Below, piece by piece: positions 15,631 through 23,845 of a stretch of 53,403 nt of DNA. Every line of letters begins with the position of its first letter. The stretch's first letter is position 1. Source of the DNA: Pontibacter qinzhouensis (GTDB lineage Bacteria; Bacteroidota; Bacteroidia; Cytophagales; Hymenobacteraceae); contig NZ_VRTY01000039.1 in NCBI RefSeq assembly GCF_008017455.1, positions 1 through 53,403 on the forward strand. Reading direction: 5' to 3'. Below the pieces are notes generated by a model, which had not been told where the DNA came from, did no database searches, and worked only from the letters and a program-made list of their open reading frames with translations. Both the position numbers and the translations under genes were made by a program.

Positions 15631-17046
15631 TTATGATTTCAATGTGGAAGGGCAGACGAAAGCCGTTTTAGGAACACTTGTCGCTGCAATAGCCTTGAAG
15701 CCACCCTCTACATTCACTAGATTCTCAAATCCTCTCGCTTTCAGAATGGAAGCTGCGATCATGGAGCGGTAGCCTCCGGCGCAGTGCAGGAACATGGTTT
15801 CTTCTTTCGGCAGCTCTGCCAAGTACTCGTTCAGGTAATCAAGCGGAGCGCTTTGGGCTGTCTCCACGTGCTCGGCCTGGAACTCGCCCGGTTTGCGCAC
15901 GTCCACCACCTTGATGGCATTGTCCTGCTCAAAATGATTAGCGAAGGCTTCTGCTGAAATAGAAGTGATGGTATCTACTTCTTTGCCGCCCGCCTTCCAG
16001 GCATCCAAGCCGCCATTTAGGTAGCCGATCGTATAGTCGTAGCCTACGCGGGCCAGCCTCGTCACTACCTCCTCCTCACGGCCCTCGTCCGTCACCAGCA
16101 GTATCTGCTGCTTGATGTCCGGAATCAAGGTGCCTACCCAGGGAGCAAAGTTGCCATCGATGCCTATGTTGATCGAGTTAGGAATAAAACCGGCTGCAAA
16201 TGTCTCCGGGCTGCGCGTATCCAGCACCAAGGCACCTTTTTCATTTGCTGCCGCCTCAAAAGCTTCCGGTGATAAGGCCTGCAGGCCTTGTTCCAGTACA
16301 CTTTCAATGTTGTCGTAGCCTTCCTTGTTCATCTTCACGTTCAGCGGAAAATAACTTGGCGGCGGTGTGAGGCCATCTGTCACTTCTTTGATGAATTCAT
16401 CCTTGGTCATGTCGGCACGAAGGGCGTAGTTCGTTTTTTTCTGGTTGCCCAGCGTATCGCTTGTCTCCTTGCTCATGTTCTTACCACAAGCGGATCCCGC
16501 CCCGTGTGCCGGGAAAATGATTACATCCTCTGCAAAGGTCATAATCTTGTTGCGCAGCGAGTCGTACAGGTGCCCGGCCAGTTGTTCTTGTGTCAGGTCA
16601 GATTTTGCGGCCAGGTCCGGACGTCCCACATCTCCTATGAACAACGTATCACCCGAGAACAATGCATAATCTTTACCGTCCTCATCTATGAGCAGATAAG
16701 TGGTGGACTCCATGGTATGCCCCGGCGTATGCAGCACTTTTATTCTTACATCACCCACCTTCAGCTCCTCACCATCTTTTGCAATGTAAGCGTCATAGGT
16801 CGTCTTGGCATTCGGCCCGAAGACAATGGTGGCGCCGGAAGCCTTAGCCAAATCCACGTGGCCAGATACGAAGTCGGCGTGGAAGTGCGTCTCCAGCACG
16901 TACTTTATATGGGCATTGTCTTTCTCTGCCTTTTCCAGGTATGGTCTAACCTCGCGCAGCGGGTCAATGATAGCGGCCTCGCCGTTGCTCTCGATATAGT
17001 AAGCGCCTTGTGCTAGGCAACCGGTATAGATCTGTTCTACTTTCAT
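15631..17046 (-). CDS. Persulfide dioxygenase-rhodanese fusion (CstB-like layout)
   Basis: 471 residues. The N-terminal metallo-beta-lactamase domain (~1-245) has ETHFHADFVSGH (His54, His56, Asp58, His63), HTPGH (His110), FSGDTLFIGDVGRPD (Asp133) and FPAHGAG (His181), the ETHE1-type mononuclear iron set. A first rhodanese domain (~258-355) has LVTDEGREE where the catalytic Cys loop should be, so it is inactive. The second (~365-471) has HCAGGYRS with Cys422. The layout (dioxygenase, dead rhodanese, live rhodanese) matches CstB, which oxidises persulfides and forms thiosulfate. It has operator site 3 106 bp upstream, and the TauE exporter follows that site on the other side. Confidence 0.9.
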   Translation of the reverse strand: MKVEQIYTGCLAQGAYYIESNGEAAIIDPLREVRPYLEKAEKDNAHIKYVLETHFHADFVSGHVDLAKASGATIVFGPNAKTTYDAYIAKDGEELKVGDVRIKVLHTPGHTMESTTYLLIDEDGKDYALFSGDTLFIGDVGRPDLAAKSDLTQEQLAGHLYDSLRNKIMTFAEDVIIFPAHGAGSACGKNMSKETSDTLGNQKKTNYALRADMTKDEFIKEVTDGLTPPPSYFPLNVKMNKEGYDNIESVLEQGLQALSPEAFEAAANEKGALVLDTRSPETFAAGFIPNSINIGIDGNFAPWVGTLIPDIKQQILLVTDEGREEEVVTRLARVGYDYTIGYLNGGLDAWKAGGKEVDTITSISAEAFANHFEQDNAIKVVDVRKPGEFQAEHVETAQSAPLDYLNEYLAELPKEETMFLHCAGGYRSMIAASILKARGFENLVNVEGGFKAIAATSVPKTAFVCPSTLKS

Positions 17047-17151
17047 GGTAGCTGATATTTTTAGTTTTCGGTTTTTTAGTTTCTAAGTTTATTGTCACCC
17101 CCTTTAACCTTGATGACATTACAAATTTCGGAATAAGAGCAGCCTGTGTCT

Positions 17152-17165
17152 GTGACTTATATCAC
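17152..17165. promoter_or_regulatory. Operator GTGACTTATATCAC (Crp/Fnr type), site 3
   Basis: GTGA-N6-TCAC palindrome 106 bp upstream of the MBL-rhodanese start at 17046. It lies in the short gap behind the TauE gene, ending 10 nt before that gene's last base. Confidence 0.68.
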
Positions 17166-17175
17166 GCTACTATGC

Positions 17176-18039
17176 TTAGGCGAAAAATATCTCTTTGATG
17201 ATAATATAGATGCCCATAATCAGCACGAACCATCCAAAAGAGATCTTCAATTTTTCGGCATGCACCTTAGTGGAAAGGAAGGTCCCGATGAAAATACCTG
17301 CAATGGAGATGATGGAGAATATAGCCAGAAACAGCCAGTCGATCTCGTAGTTATAGATGTCGCCGAGGAAGCCGAAGAGCGACTTGACCGCGATGATCAG
17401 CAGGGAGGTCCCCACCGCCATTTTCATGTCCAGCTTGCTGAAGAGCACCAGCGCCGGGATGATCAGAAAACCGCCGCCTGCCCCTACCAGTCCGGTAAGC
17501 GTACCGACCACCAACCCTTCGGCCAGGATGCCGCCATAGTTGAACGTTGGCTTTGGGTGCTTTTCAGCTGGGTCTATGCGCTCCACGTCCAGTTCTGTGT
17601 CCATATTCTCGTTTACCGTATCAGCTGGTTCTGCCGGTGCCTCTTTTTTGTTTTTGATCATGGAGATGGAGGCAAATACCATCAGGCCGGCAAACAGGAG
17701 CATCAGGAGCACCCCCTTGGTAACGATAAAGTCACCTACCGAGAAGATGTTCTCCGGGATGGCCGGCACGATGTAACGGCGTGTGGCATACACGGCTACA
17801 ATAGATGGAAGGCCAAACACCACAGCCGTTTTAAGGCTCACCAAGCCTTTCTTATAGAACTTCCAGGAGCCAACCAGACTGGTCAGGCCCACGATAAAAA
17901 GGGAATAGGCCGTAGAGAGGATCGGGTTCAGGCCGATTAAGTAGACCAGTACCGGTACGGTAAGTATAGAGCCGCCGCCGCCAATCAGGCCCAGTGAAAG
18001 ACCAATTAGCATCGCTGCAATGTATCCGAGTATTTCCAT
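17176..18039 (-). CDS. TauE/SafE family sulfite/organosulfur exporter
   Basis: 287 residues with eight or so membrane segments. Family signatures are the N-terminal [20 protein letters not shown] and its internal repeat [21 protein letters not shown] hydrophilic loop (~130-165, with [20 protein letters not shown]) separates the two halves. TauE/SafE proteins export sulfite, sulfoacetate and similar anions. Here it would remove sulfite made by the persulfide dioxygenase encoded next. Operator site 4 lies 58 bp upstream of its own start. Confidence 0.9.
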   Translation of the reverse strand: MEILGYIAAMLIGLSLGLIGGGGSILTVPVLVYLIGLNPILSTAYSLFIVGLTSLVGSWKFYKKGLVSLKTAVVFGLPSIVAVYATRRYIVPAIPENIFSVGDFIVTKGVLLMLLFAGLMVFASISMIKNKKEAPAEPADTVNENMDTELDVERIDPAEKHPKPTFNYGGILAEGLVVGTLTGLVGAGGGFLIIPALVLFSKLDMKMAVGTSLLIIAVKSLFGFLGDIYNYEIDWLFLAIFSIISIAGIFIGTFLSTKVHAEKLKISFGWFVLIMGIYIIIKEIFFA

Positions 18040-18096
18040 TTCCTATGTTGCTTTAAGTTAATGCTACAAAGGTATGGCAAGCTAAAAGCCCCCTCA

Positions 18097-18110
18097 GTGA
18101 CTGTTGTCAC
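18097..18110. promoter_or_regulatory. Operator GTGACTGTTGTCAC (Crp/Fnr type), site 4
   Basis: Palindrome 58 bp upstream of the TauE start at 18039, between that gene and the terminator of the Crp/Fnr gene. Confidence 0.7.
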
Positions 18111-18142
18111 AAAGAAGGGAACGCTTAAAAAATATTTAAATA

Positions 18143-18176
18143 GAAAGGCGGCTTGTTCCTTTCCAAGCCGCCTTTC
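18143..18176 (-). terminator. Rho-independent terminator of the trxB-Crp unit
   Basis: A 13-bp perfect stem (GAAAGGCGGCTTG at 18143-18155, CAAGCCGCCTTTC at 18164-18176) with an 8-base loop. On the minus strand it is followed by a T-rich tail and lies 18 nt past the stop of the Crp/Fnr gene. Confidence 0.9.
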
Positions 18177-18194
18177 TTATTTTTGCCCTTCTGT

Positions 18195-18842
18195 TTATAC
18201 CAGGTCCAAATCATGCACCTCGATGTAGTTTCGGTGGAGTGTGACCGCTCCAGTTTGCTCTAGTTTTTTCAATAGCCTGGAGATCACTTCTCTGGAGCTG
18301 CTGAGCTCATGGGCAATTTGCTGGTGAGACAGTTTTACTTCCTTCCCGCTTACTTTTAAATGGCGCTTCAGGTAAAAAATCAGCCTTTCGTCTAATCCTT
18401 TGAACGCTATGCTATCCAGCGTTTGCAATAGTTCTTCAAACCGCTGCCGGTAAGAGGCAATCACGAAGTTGTGCCAGCTTTTATATTTGGCAAGCCATAG
18501 TTCTGAAAGGTGTGATGGTATTAGAATGATATCTGACTCATCCACCGCTTTCACCCTAATCTGGCTCTGTTCATCACGGGCGGTACACATCATGGAAAGC
18601 GCACAGGCATTCCCCGGTTCCAGGTAGTACATCAGGAATTCATTGCCTTCTTCATCCTCGCGGTAAACTTTCAGCAGACCTTTAGAAAGCAGCACAGTAG
18701 ACTTGATGTACTGGCCGGTACGCAGGGCCTCTTCACCTTCTTCCAGTCTTTTGATGGTGCTTTGCGCCAGTATCTCATCCAGCAGGGGCTGCTCTAACTG
18801 CGAGAACTTTTGAAGGAGGTCATTTTTATTTTTGCTTTCCAT
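18195..18842 (-). CDS. Crp/Fnr family regulator with CRP-like recognition helix
   Basis: 215 residues. A cyclic-nucleotide-type beta-roll sensor domain (~20-115), a dimerisation helix (~120-150) and a winged HTH (~165-210). The recognition helix reads SSREVISRLLKK; the Arg, Glu and Arg positions match the CRP pattern SRETVGR that reads TGTGA half-sites. This agrees with the seven GTGA-N6-TCAC sites in this island. Two cysteines sit together in the sensor domain (NACALSMMCTAR, Cys80 and Cys86), and no four-Cys iron-sulfur set is present. It is the third gene of the trxB unit, whose promoter has operator site 5, so it is probably autoregulated. A thiol/persulfide sensor is the likely but unproven role. 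Confidence 0.9.
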   Translation of the reverse strand: MESKNKNDLLQKFSQLEQPLLDEILAQSTIKRLEEGEEALRTGQYIKSTVLLSKGLLKVYREDEEGNEFLMYYLEPGNACALSMMCTARDEQSQIRVKAVDESDIILIPSHLSELWLAKYKSWHNFVIASYRQRFEELLQTLDSIAFKGLDERLIFYLKRHLKVSGKEVKLSHQQIAHELSSSREVISRLLKKLEQTGAVTLHRNYIEVHDLDLV

Positions 18843-18863
18843 ATACTTTCTCTGTACGTTATT

Positions 18864-19103
18864 TTAAGTAGTAGGTCCGGTAGTACCTTTTATATCCTGT
18901 TTATTCTGAGGAACGCTGCAGCCTGAAGGTCCACAACAACCTGAGTTAGTAATAGCCTGAAATAACAGTACAAGGGAGAGAGCACCTACCAGCAGGTCAC
19001 TTGTCGCTACAGCCTGTACCAGCAGTGCTATTCCCAGCACCAGGCGTATCCAGCGGGCCAGATGCCAGCCTGTGAGGTGTTGATACTTTAATATCTTTAT
19101 CAT
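18864..19103 (-). CDS. DUF2892/YgaP-like membrane protein
   Basis: 79 residues. Two hydrophobic helices (~19-55) surround a short turn, followed by NSGCCGPSGCSVPQ, a Cys-rich loop usual in this family. In E. coli YgaP a similar membrane part is fused to a rhodanese. Its start overlaps the trxB stop by 4 nt (ATGA) and it ends 21 nt before the Crp/Fnr gene, so it belongs to the same unit. Function unknown; a role with rhodanese or sulfane sulfur is plausible. Confidence 0.82.
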   Translation of the reverse strand: MIKILKYQHLTGWHLARWIRLVLGIALLVQAVATSDLLVGALSLVLLFQAITNSGCCGPSGCSVPQNKQDIKGTTGPTT

Positions 19104-20089
19104 GCCTTCTCAGAAAAGCTTAGTGTCGCATCCTGTTCCTGCTCAGTAGCAGTTTCAGACTCCAGCGAAGCAAGGTAGCGTTCCGCATCCAGGGCGGCCA
19201 TACAGCCTGAACCAGCTGCTGTTACTGCCTGGCGGTACGTAAAGTCCTGCACGTCGCCACAGGCGAAGACGCCGTCTATATTCGTTTTGGATGTTCCCGC
19301 TATCGTACGGATATAGCCGTTTCCATCCAGGTTCAGGTAATCGGCAAAAATGTCGGAGTTAGGTTTATGGCCAATGGCTACAAAGAACCCTTTCACTGCT
19401 ATTGCAAGTGTTTCGTTTGTGATCGTGTTCTTCACTCTAACGCCTTCCACCGTCTGATGGCCCAATATCTCGTCTGTCACTGTGTTCCAAAGGATCTCAA
19501 TGTTCTGGGTTTTCTTTACCCGCTCCTGCATGATGGTAGAAGCACGCATCTCATCCCGGCGCACGATCATGTATACCTTGTTTGCCAGGTTAGCCAGATA
19601 AGTTGCTTCTTCGGCTGCCGTATCGCCGGCACCAACTATAGCCACATCCTGCCCGCGGTAGAAGAAGCCATCGCACACGGCACAAGCCGATACTCCACTA
19701 CCGTTCAGGCGCGCTTCCGATTCCAGCCCCAGCCATTTAGCAGACGCACCTGTCGAGATGATAACAGCTTCGGCTTCTATTAGCTTTTGGTCGTCTATCA
19801 TTACTCTGTGCGGCTTGGAAGAGAAATCCACAGCGGTGGCGATGCCGTAGCGCACATCGGTGCCAAAGCGCTCTGCCTGGCGTTTGAAGTCTTCCATCAT
19901 CTGCGGGCCATTGATGCCATCCGGGTAGCCGGGGTAGTTCTCCACATCGTTTGTGATGGTGAGCTGGCCTCCGGGCTGCAAGCCCTGGTACAGCACCGGA
20001 TTCAATCCTGCCCTGGACGCATAAATGGCAGCTGTGTAGCCTGCCGGACCGGAACCAATGATCAACACTTTTACCTTTTCTGTTTCCAT
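19100..20089 (-). CDS. trxB: Thioredoxin-disulfide reductase
   Basis: 329 residues from ATG 20089 (METEKVKVLIIG). An FAD-binding GSGPAGYTAAIYASRAG lies at ~12-28, the redox-active CAVC at Cys136 and Cys139, an NADPH-binding VAIVGAGDTAAEEATYLANL segment at ~150-170, and the C-terminal FAD site FACGDVQDFTYRQA. It uses NADPH to reduce thioredoxin and would keep TlpA, rhodanese and persulfide carriers supplied with electrons. It heads the trxB, DUF2892, Crp/Fnr unit with operator site 5 128 bp upstream. The call is firm. Confidence 0.95.
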   Translation of the reverse strand: METEKVKVLIIGSGPAGYTAAIYASRAGLNPVLYQGLQPGGQLTITNDVENYPGYPDGINGPQMMEDFKRQAERFGTDVRYGIATAVDFSSKPHRVMIDDQKLIEAEAVIISTGASAKWLGLESEARLNGSGVSACAVCDGFFYRGQDVAIVGAGDTAAEEATYLANLANKVYMIVRRDEMRASTIMQERVKKTQNIEILWNTVTDEILGHQTVEGVRVKNTITNETLAIAVKGFFVAIGHKPNSDIFADYLNLDGNGYIRTIAGTSKTNIDGVFACGDVQDFTYRQAVTAAGSGCMAALDAERYLASLESETATEQEQDATLSFSEKA

Positions 20090-20216
20090 GTTTATTTCGT
20101 ACTGTTGCAAGGCGCTCACTGCTCTTTAATTTAAGTCTCAAATATACAGGTGATGACAGCCTGCGAACCCAGGCTGTCATACATTACAAAGGAAAGATTT
20201 TATGTTTCAGTCTTCT

Positions 20217-20230
20217 GTGATTTTTGTCAC
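20217..20230. promoter_or_regulatory. Operator GTGATTTTTGTCAC (Crp/Fnr type), site 5
   Basis: Palindrome 128 bp upstream of trxB, the unit that also encodes the Crp/Fnr protein. This is the basis for proposing autoregulation. Confidence 0.68.
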
Positions 20231-20285
20231 AAACAAGTCAGGTGAAGGATTGTTGATCGGGTCACCTGGCAACGACCTTTAAAGT

Positions 20286-20322
20286 AAAAGCTGCCTGCAC
20301 TAATATGGCACAGGCAGCTTTT
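20286..20322 (-). terminator. Terminator after the DUF6132 gene
   Basis: A 12-bp stem AAAAGCTGCCTG (20286-20297) with CAGGCAGCTTTT (20311-20322) and a 13-base loop. It begins 9 nt past the stop of the 20332-20532 gene on the minus strand. Confidence 0.82.
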
Positions 20323-20331
20323 AAAGCTCAT

Positions 20332-20532
20332 TTATTTCTTTGCTGCAAATCTTCTGGATAGTATGGCTCCTGCTGCGGTACCATACAGTGTGCTGTTCAG
20401 GGGGCTGGAACTGATCATGCAGCTGCCGTCACACCCATAAAAGGCGTAAAACAAATATCCTGAAATGGCCCCTATCAGCATGCTTAGCACCAGTTTAGTG
20501 CTGGCATTAAGGGACACATTATTCAGTTTCAT
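20332..20532 (-). CDS. DUF6132 family small membrane protein
   Basis: 66 residues from ATG 20532; a start at 20547 is also possible. Two hydrophobic segments, and between them GCDGSCMISSSPLNST, the Cys-containing loop of the family. The start overlaps the end of the rhodanese gene by 14 nt, indicating cotranslation. Such proteins are found next to rhodanese or YeeE genes in Bacteroidota; function unknown. Last gene of the unit driven by operator site 6. Confidence 0.78.
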   Translation of the reverse strand: MKLNNVSLNASTKLVLSMLIGAISGYLFYAFYGCDGSCMISSSPLNSTLYGTAAGAILSRRFAAKK

Positions 20533-20830
20533 AAGGCCAGTTGCCAATGCCGCCGCTCAGGTTATAAAGCTTTGTAAATCCTTGCCCCGCCATATAGTTG
20601 CAGGCTTGGGCACTTCTGTTGCCCGACCTACAGTAGAGCACATACGGTTTGTTTTTGTCCAGCGCTTCTACTTTTTGCGGAAACCGGGCATCCATCAGGT
20701 CTATTACCTGCGCGCCCGGTATTTTGCCCTGGCTTACTTCCAAAGGCGTGCGAACTTCCACCACAACAGCATCTGGTTGTTCCTCGCGAAGCTTTTTCAG
20801 CTCCTCTCCGGATATATCTTTATAGCTCAT
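20519..20830 (-). CDS. Single-domain rhodanese
   Basis: 103 residues, cytoplasmic, with VVVEVRTPLEVSQGKIPGA and the active loop YCRSGNRSAQACNYMAGQGF. Catalytic Cys present. It follows the second MBL-rhodanese gene by 55 nt, across a hairpin that may reduce read-through, and overlaps the DUF6132 gene. It can be expected to pass sulfane sulfur to or from the persulfide dioxygenase. Confidence 0.92.
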   Translation of the reverse strand: MSYKDISGEELKKLREEQPDAVVVEVRTPLEVSQGKIPGAQVIDLMDARFPQKVEALDKNKPYVLYCRSGNRSAQACNYMAGQGFTKLYNLSGGIGNWPYETE

Positions 20831-20851
20831 AATTATTTTAAGTTATGTTAG

Positions 20852-20879
20852 GCAATAGCCCCTGTTGCGGGGCTATTGC
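20852..20879 (-). terminator. Intergenic hairpin after the second MBL-rhodanese gene
   Basis: An 11-bp perfect stem (GCAATAGCCCC with GGGGCTATTGC) and a 6-base loop directly after the stop at 20886. The tail is not strongly T-rich on the minus strand, so it may be a partial terminator or an mRNA stability element inside the unit. Confidence 0.6.
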
Positions 20880-20885
20880 ATGTTA

Positions 20886-22229
20886 TTATTGTTGCTTCAG
20901 TTCCGTAACTGCTTCGCTCATGTCCAGCACCTTCACATCGGGCAGTGCAGACTCCACAATACTGCTACCTGCGGCGGAGCGGTAACCGCCGGCGCAATGC
21001 ACCACCACTGGTTTGTCTTTAGGAATCTCGCTTGCCCGCTCTCTCAGTTCCGGTAACGGAATGTTGATGGCGTTCTCAAAGAACTTACCAGCCTTTACTT
21101 CTGAGGTGTTGCGGATGTCAACAATGGTGAAGCCATCTCTTTTGGATTCGAACGACTCTCTGTCAAAAACCTCGCTCTCCTCACCGGAGGCCTGGTCATA
21201 GATAAATGCACCTTTTATCAGGAGTTCGTAGCCAATTTTAGCAGCCTTGGATATCAGTTCCTTCAACTCCTCCTCGCTTTCAGCCACCAGGTAATAACTC
21301 TCCTCCGGGCCAACGATGCTGCCCAGCCAGGTTTCAAACTTGCCGCCGTTCTGGATGTTGATAGCCCCTTTGATGTGACCTTTCTTAAAGGTTTTCTCGG
21401 TTCGGGCGTCTACCACCATGGCACCATCCTCCGGCTTAAAGTTGTTTTCAAATCTTACCACTCCCTCTACACTTGGCCTGTGGCCCGGAGCACCCTGCTT
21501 GTTGAGAGTCACATCGTAGCCGAAGTATTTTGGAACGAAAGGCTGATCCTCTGTCAACACTTTCACGAACTCCTCCTCGCTCATGGGCTTGAGGGCATAG
21601 TTGCCCATCTTCTCGTCCCCGATAGTGCTGCTGTTGGCATCGCTCAGGCCCTTGCCGCACAACGAGCCAGCTCCGTGGGCAGGGTATACCACCACCTCGT
21701 CGGCCAGCTTCATCAGCTTTTCGCGTGTGCTGTGGTACATCTGGCGGGCCAGTTCCTCACGCTTGGCCGTGACGTTACCGGCACTCTCACGCAGGTCCGG
21801 GCGGCCCACGTCACCAATGAACAAGGTATCGCCCGTGAATACTGCTTTATCCTTTCCTTCGTGCTCGAGCACGATACTGATGCCGTCAGGGGAGTGGCCA
21901 GGTGTGTGCAGCGACTTTAATTTGATTTTACCAAGCTGCAGTTCAGCACCTTCGTCAAAGGCCTGGTGCGGGTAATCGGCTCCTACCATGCTGTGCGTGT
22001 AAATGGTGGCGCCGGTCTTCTGGTGTATCTCCAGGTGCGAGCTTACAAAGTCAGCGTGTGGATGTGTTTCGATGACACCAATAATTTTGGCATCGTGCTC
22101 ATTGGCATAGTCATAGTATGGCTGGGGGTCACGCGCCGGGTCAACCAATACTACTTCTTGTGCGCACTCGCTTAAGATCGCGTATGAATAATGGGCTAAG
22201 CCATTGTCTTCAAACTGTTTAATTTTCAT
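20886..22229 (-). CDS. Second persulfide dioxygenase-rhodanese fusion
   Basis: 447 residues. The MBL domain (~1-245) carries ETHPHADFVSSH (His56, His58, Asp60, His65), HTPGH (His112), FTGDTLFIGDVGRPD (Asp134) and YPAHGAG (His185). A first rhodanese domain (~262-345) lacks the Cys loop (YYLVAESEEE). The second (~355-447) has HCAGGYRS with Cys412. Same layout as 15631-17046 but clearly diverged, and its N-terminus (QFEDNGLAHYSYAI) differs. Expected role: oxidation of glutathione- or carrier-bound persulfide to sulfite. Operator site 6 lies 70 bp upstream. Confidence 0.9.
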   Translation of the reverse strand: MKIKQFEDNGLAHYSYAILSECAQEVVLVDPARDPQPYYDYANEHDAKIIGVIETHPHADFVSSHLEIHQKTGATIYTHSMVGADYPHQAFDEGAELQLGKIKLKSLHTPGHSPDGISIVLEHEGKDKAVFTGDTLFIGDVGRPDLRESAGNVTAKREELARQMYHSTREKLMKLADEVVVYPAHGAGSLCGKGLSDANSSTIGDEKMGNYALKPMSEEEFVKVLTEDQPFVPKYFGYDVTLNKQGAPGHRPSVEGVVRFENNFKPEDGAMVVDARTEKTFKKGHIKGAINIQNGGKFETWLGSIVGPEESYYLVAESEEELKELISKAAKIGYELLIKGAFIYDQASGEESEVFDRESFESKRDGFTIVDIRNTSEVKAGKFFENAINIPLPELRERASEIPKDKPVVVHCAGGYRSAAGSSIVESALPDVKVLDMSEAVTELKQQ

Positions 22230-22298
22230 AGGTTTCTGATATATCTCGGTTTATTAAACTTTCTGACACAAAATTAAAGTATATGCGAGCCTGGTTCA

Positions 22299-22312
22299 GT
22301 GATGTTTGTCAC
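22299..22312. promoter_or_regulatory. Operator GTGATGTTTGTCAC (Crp/Fnr type), site 6
   Basis: Palindrome 70 bp upstream of the second MBL-rhodanese, rhodanese and DUF6132 unit, in the 162-bp gap after the porin gene. Confidence 0.7.
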
Positions 22313-22391
22313 ACAACCGATTGTACTGCATTGATCAGGTGCAGCTATGGGGTTGGTGCAGACAACAGTGCCATCAGGATTCGGTCACAGA

Positions 22392-23789
22392 CTAAAAGTT
22401 TAGCTGTGTTACAAAATTCAGGTTGTGAAAGTTGGTGTTGTAGTACATTGCTTCGAGCGGCAGGTCAGTACCCGGCGAAGTTTTGCCTACATAAAGCAAC
22501 CGGAAGTTCAGACCTTTCAGGATAGGTTTTACCGGGCTATAGCTGATGTCAACTAGCCAGCCAATGTAGGGCACAGCTCCGTACTTGTTATGCCTATAGT
22601 TACCCAGGGCTGGCATCCACGCTTTGGACGCAGCCACTTCTACAGACAGCCTGTCCGACCATCGCCTCTTTACTTTGGCTACAAGCAAGTCTGATCTACC
22701 CGTGCCTTCCATTCTGCCCCTGGAGAGCGTGGCAAAGAACTGCTCACGACCCCATTCCCGAGGAAACAAAAAGCGACCGTTCCCATCTATATGCAGGTAG
22801 TTAAACGACATGCTCCAACTCCCTGGCTCGTAAGCCAGCTGACTGCCGACCAGCCATTGTTGCTGATCAGGGAAATAAGCCAGCGCTTCTTCCTGATCGC
22901 CCCCGTTGCCTGCCTGCTCCTGGTAAAGTCCTTCTAAACCCGCTTTTACTCGCGGTGCAATCTCTATCGTTGCCCGGCCGTAGCTGGTATTGGACACATT
23001 CTCGATCCAGTAGTTCCATACTTCAGCAGTGATGCTATGCTTGGCAAACCCTGTATTTACCTGTAACCCTGTTACGGCAACGCCCCTGGTTTCAGTATGG
23101 TGTGCATGACCTGATCGGTTGCCTTGCATATCAACCCCTGTGGGAAATATACCTATAGACTCCCCTGCTTTGAACCATTCCACTGTACTGCGCGGAGAGA
23201 AATGATCAAACCAGGCAAGTGTCAACAGTGCTTTGTCTTGTATCGGAAATTTAAGATTTATACCCTGAAAGGAGTAAGGCTTCATGCGGGTATCCTGCGG
23301 ATTCATCAGGGGAGAAGTAAAGCTGAACCGGCCGGCTTTCGCGTGTAGCCACCCTGCTTTGTATTCCAGGTACAGTTCATCCAGGCGGTCCAGATCGGCT
23401 TTGTTTTGCGGGTCTTCCACATCAAAAAGCTCCAATTCAAGCTTAGGGTATTTGCCTGTAACGTGGTCACGGTGAGTCATGCCGGAAGAGAACAGGTTAT
23501 AGGTAAACAACCCGGCAAAACCCATTCTGAAGCCATGGAACGTTGCTGTTTTGAAGGCTATCTCGGCGCCGATGGCATTGGCATAGTTATCGGAGAGCTG
23601 GTGGTGGTTCCAGGTAGCCATAAAGTAATTGCGGACATGCCCGTGCACCGTGCCTTTCGTAAAAAGCTCCTGCACGCTCTTTACCTGTACTGTGTCCGGT
23701 TCGTGCGCTTCATGGTGTTTCTGGGCTGAAGCCGTACCCCAACTGAACCCTGTGGCCAGCATAGCCAACAGTATGAATCTGATACGCAT
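22392..23789 (-). CDS. OprD-like outer-membrane porin
   Basis: 465 residues from ATG 23789, with a signal peptide (FILLAMLATGFSWGTASAQ) and a His-rich start of the mature part. The rest is alternating aromatic beta strands typical of a 16- to 18-strand barrel, with KGTVHGHVRNYFMATWNHH near the start, YKAGWLHAKAGRFSFTSPLM and a C-terminus ending in NLNFVTQLNF (terminal Phe). It resembles the OprD-type porins of Bacteroidota. It is the last gene of the methyltransferase, universal stress protein, porin unit and could admit small anions such as thiosulfate. Substrate is inference only. Confidence 0.78.
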   Translation of the reverse strand: MRIRFILLAMLATGFSWGTASAQKHHEAHEPDTVQVKSVQELFTKGTVHGHVRNYFMATWNHHQLSDNYANAIGAEIAFKTATFHGFRMGFAGLFTYNLFSSGMTHRDHVTGKYPKLELELFDVEDPQNKADLDRLDELYLEYKAGWLHAKAGRFSFTSPLMNPQDTRMKPYSFQGINLKFPIQDKALLTLAWFDHFSPRSTVEWFKAGESIGIFPTGVDMQGNRSGHAHHTETRGVAVTGLQVNTGFAKHSITAEVWNYWIENVSNTSYGRATIEIAPRVKAGLEGLYQEQAGNGGDQEEALAYFPDQQQWLVGSQLAYEPGSWSMSFNYLHIDGNGRFLFPREWGREQFFATLSRGRMEGTGRSDLLVAKVKRRWSDRLSVEVAASKAWMPALGNYRHNKYGAVPYIGWLVDISYSPVKPILKGLNFRLLYVGKTSPGTDLPLEAMYYNTNFHNLNFVTQLNF

Positions 23790-23845
23790 TGTATTTGGTG
23801 TAAATACTATGTGCAGCCTGAGCTGCACATAGAGGAGAGAGGGCA

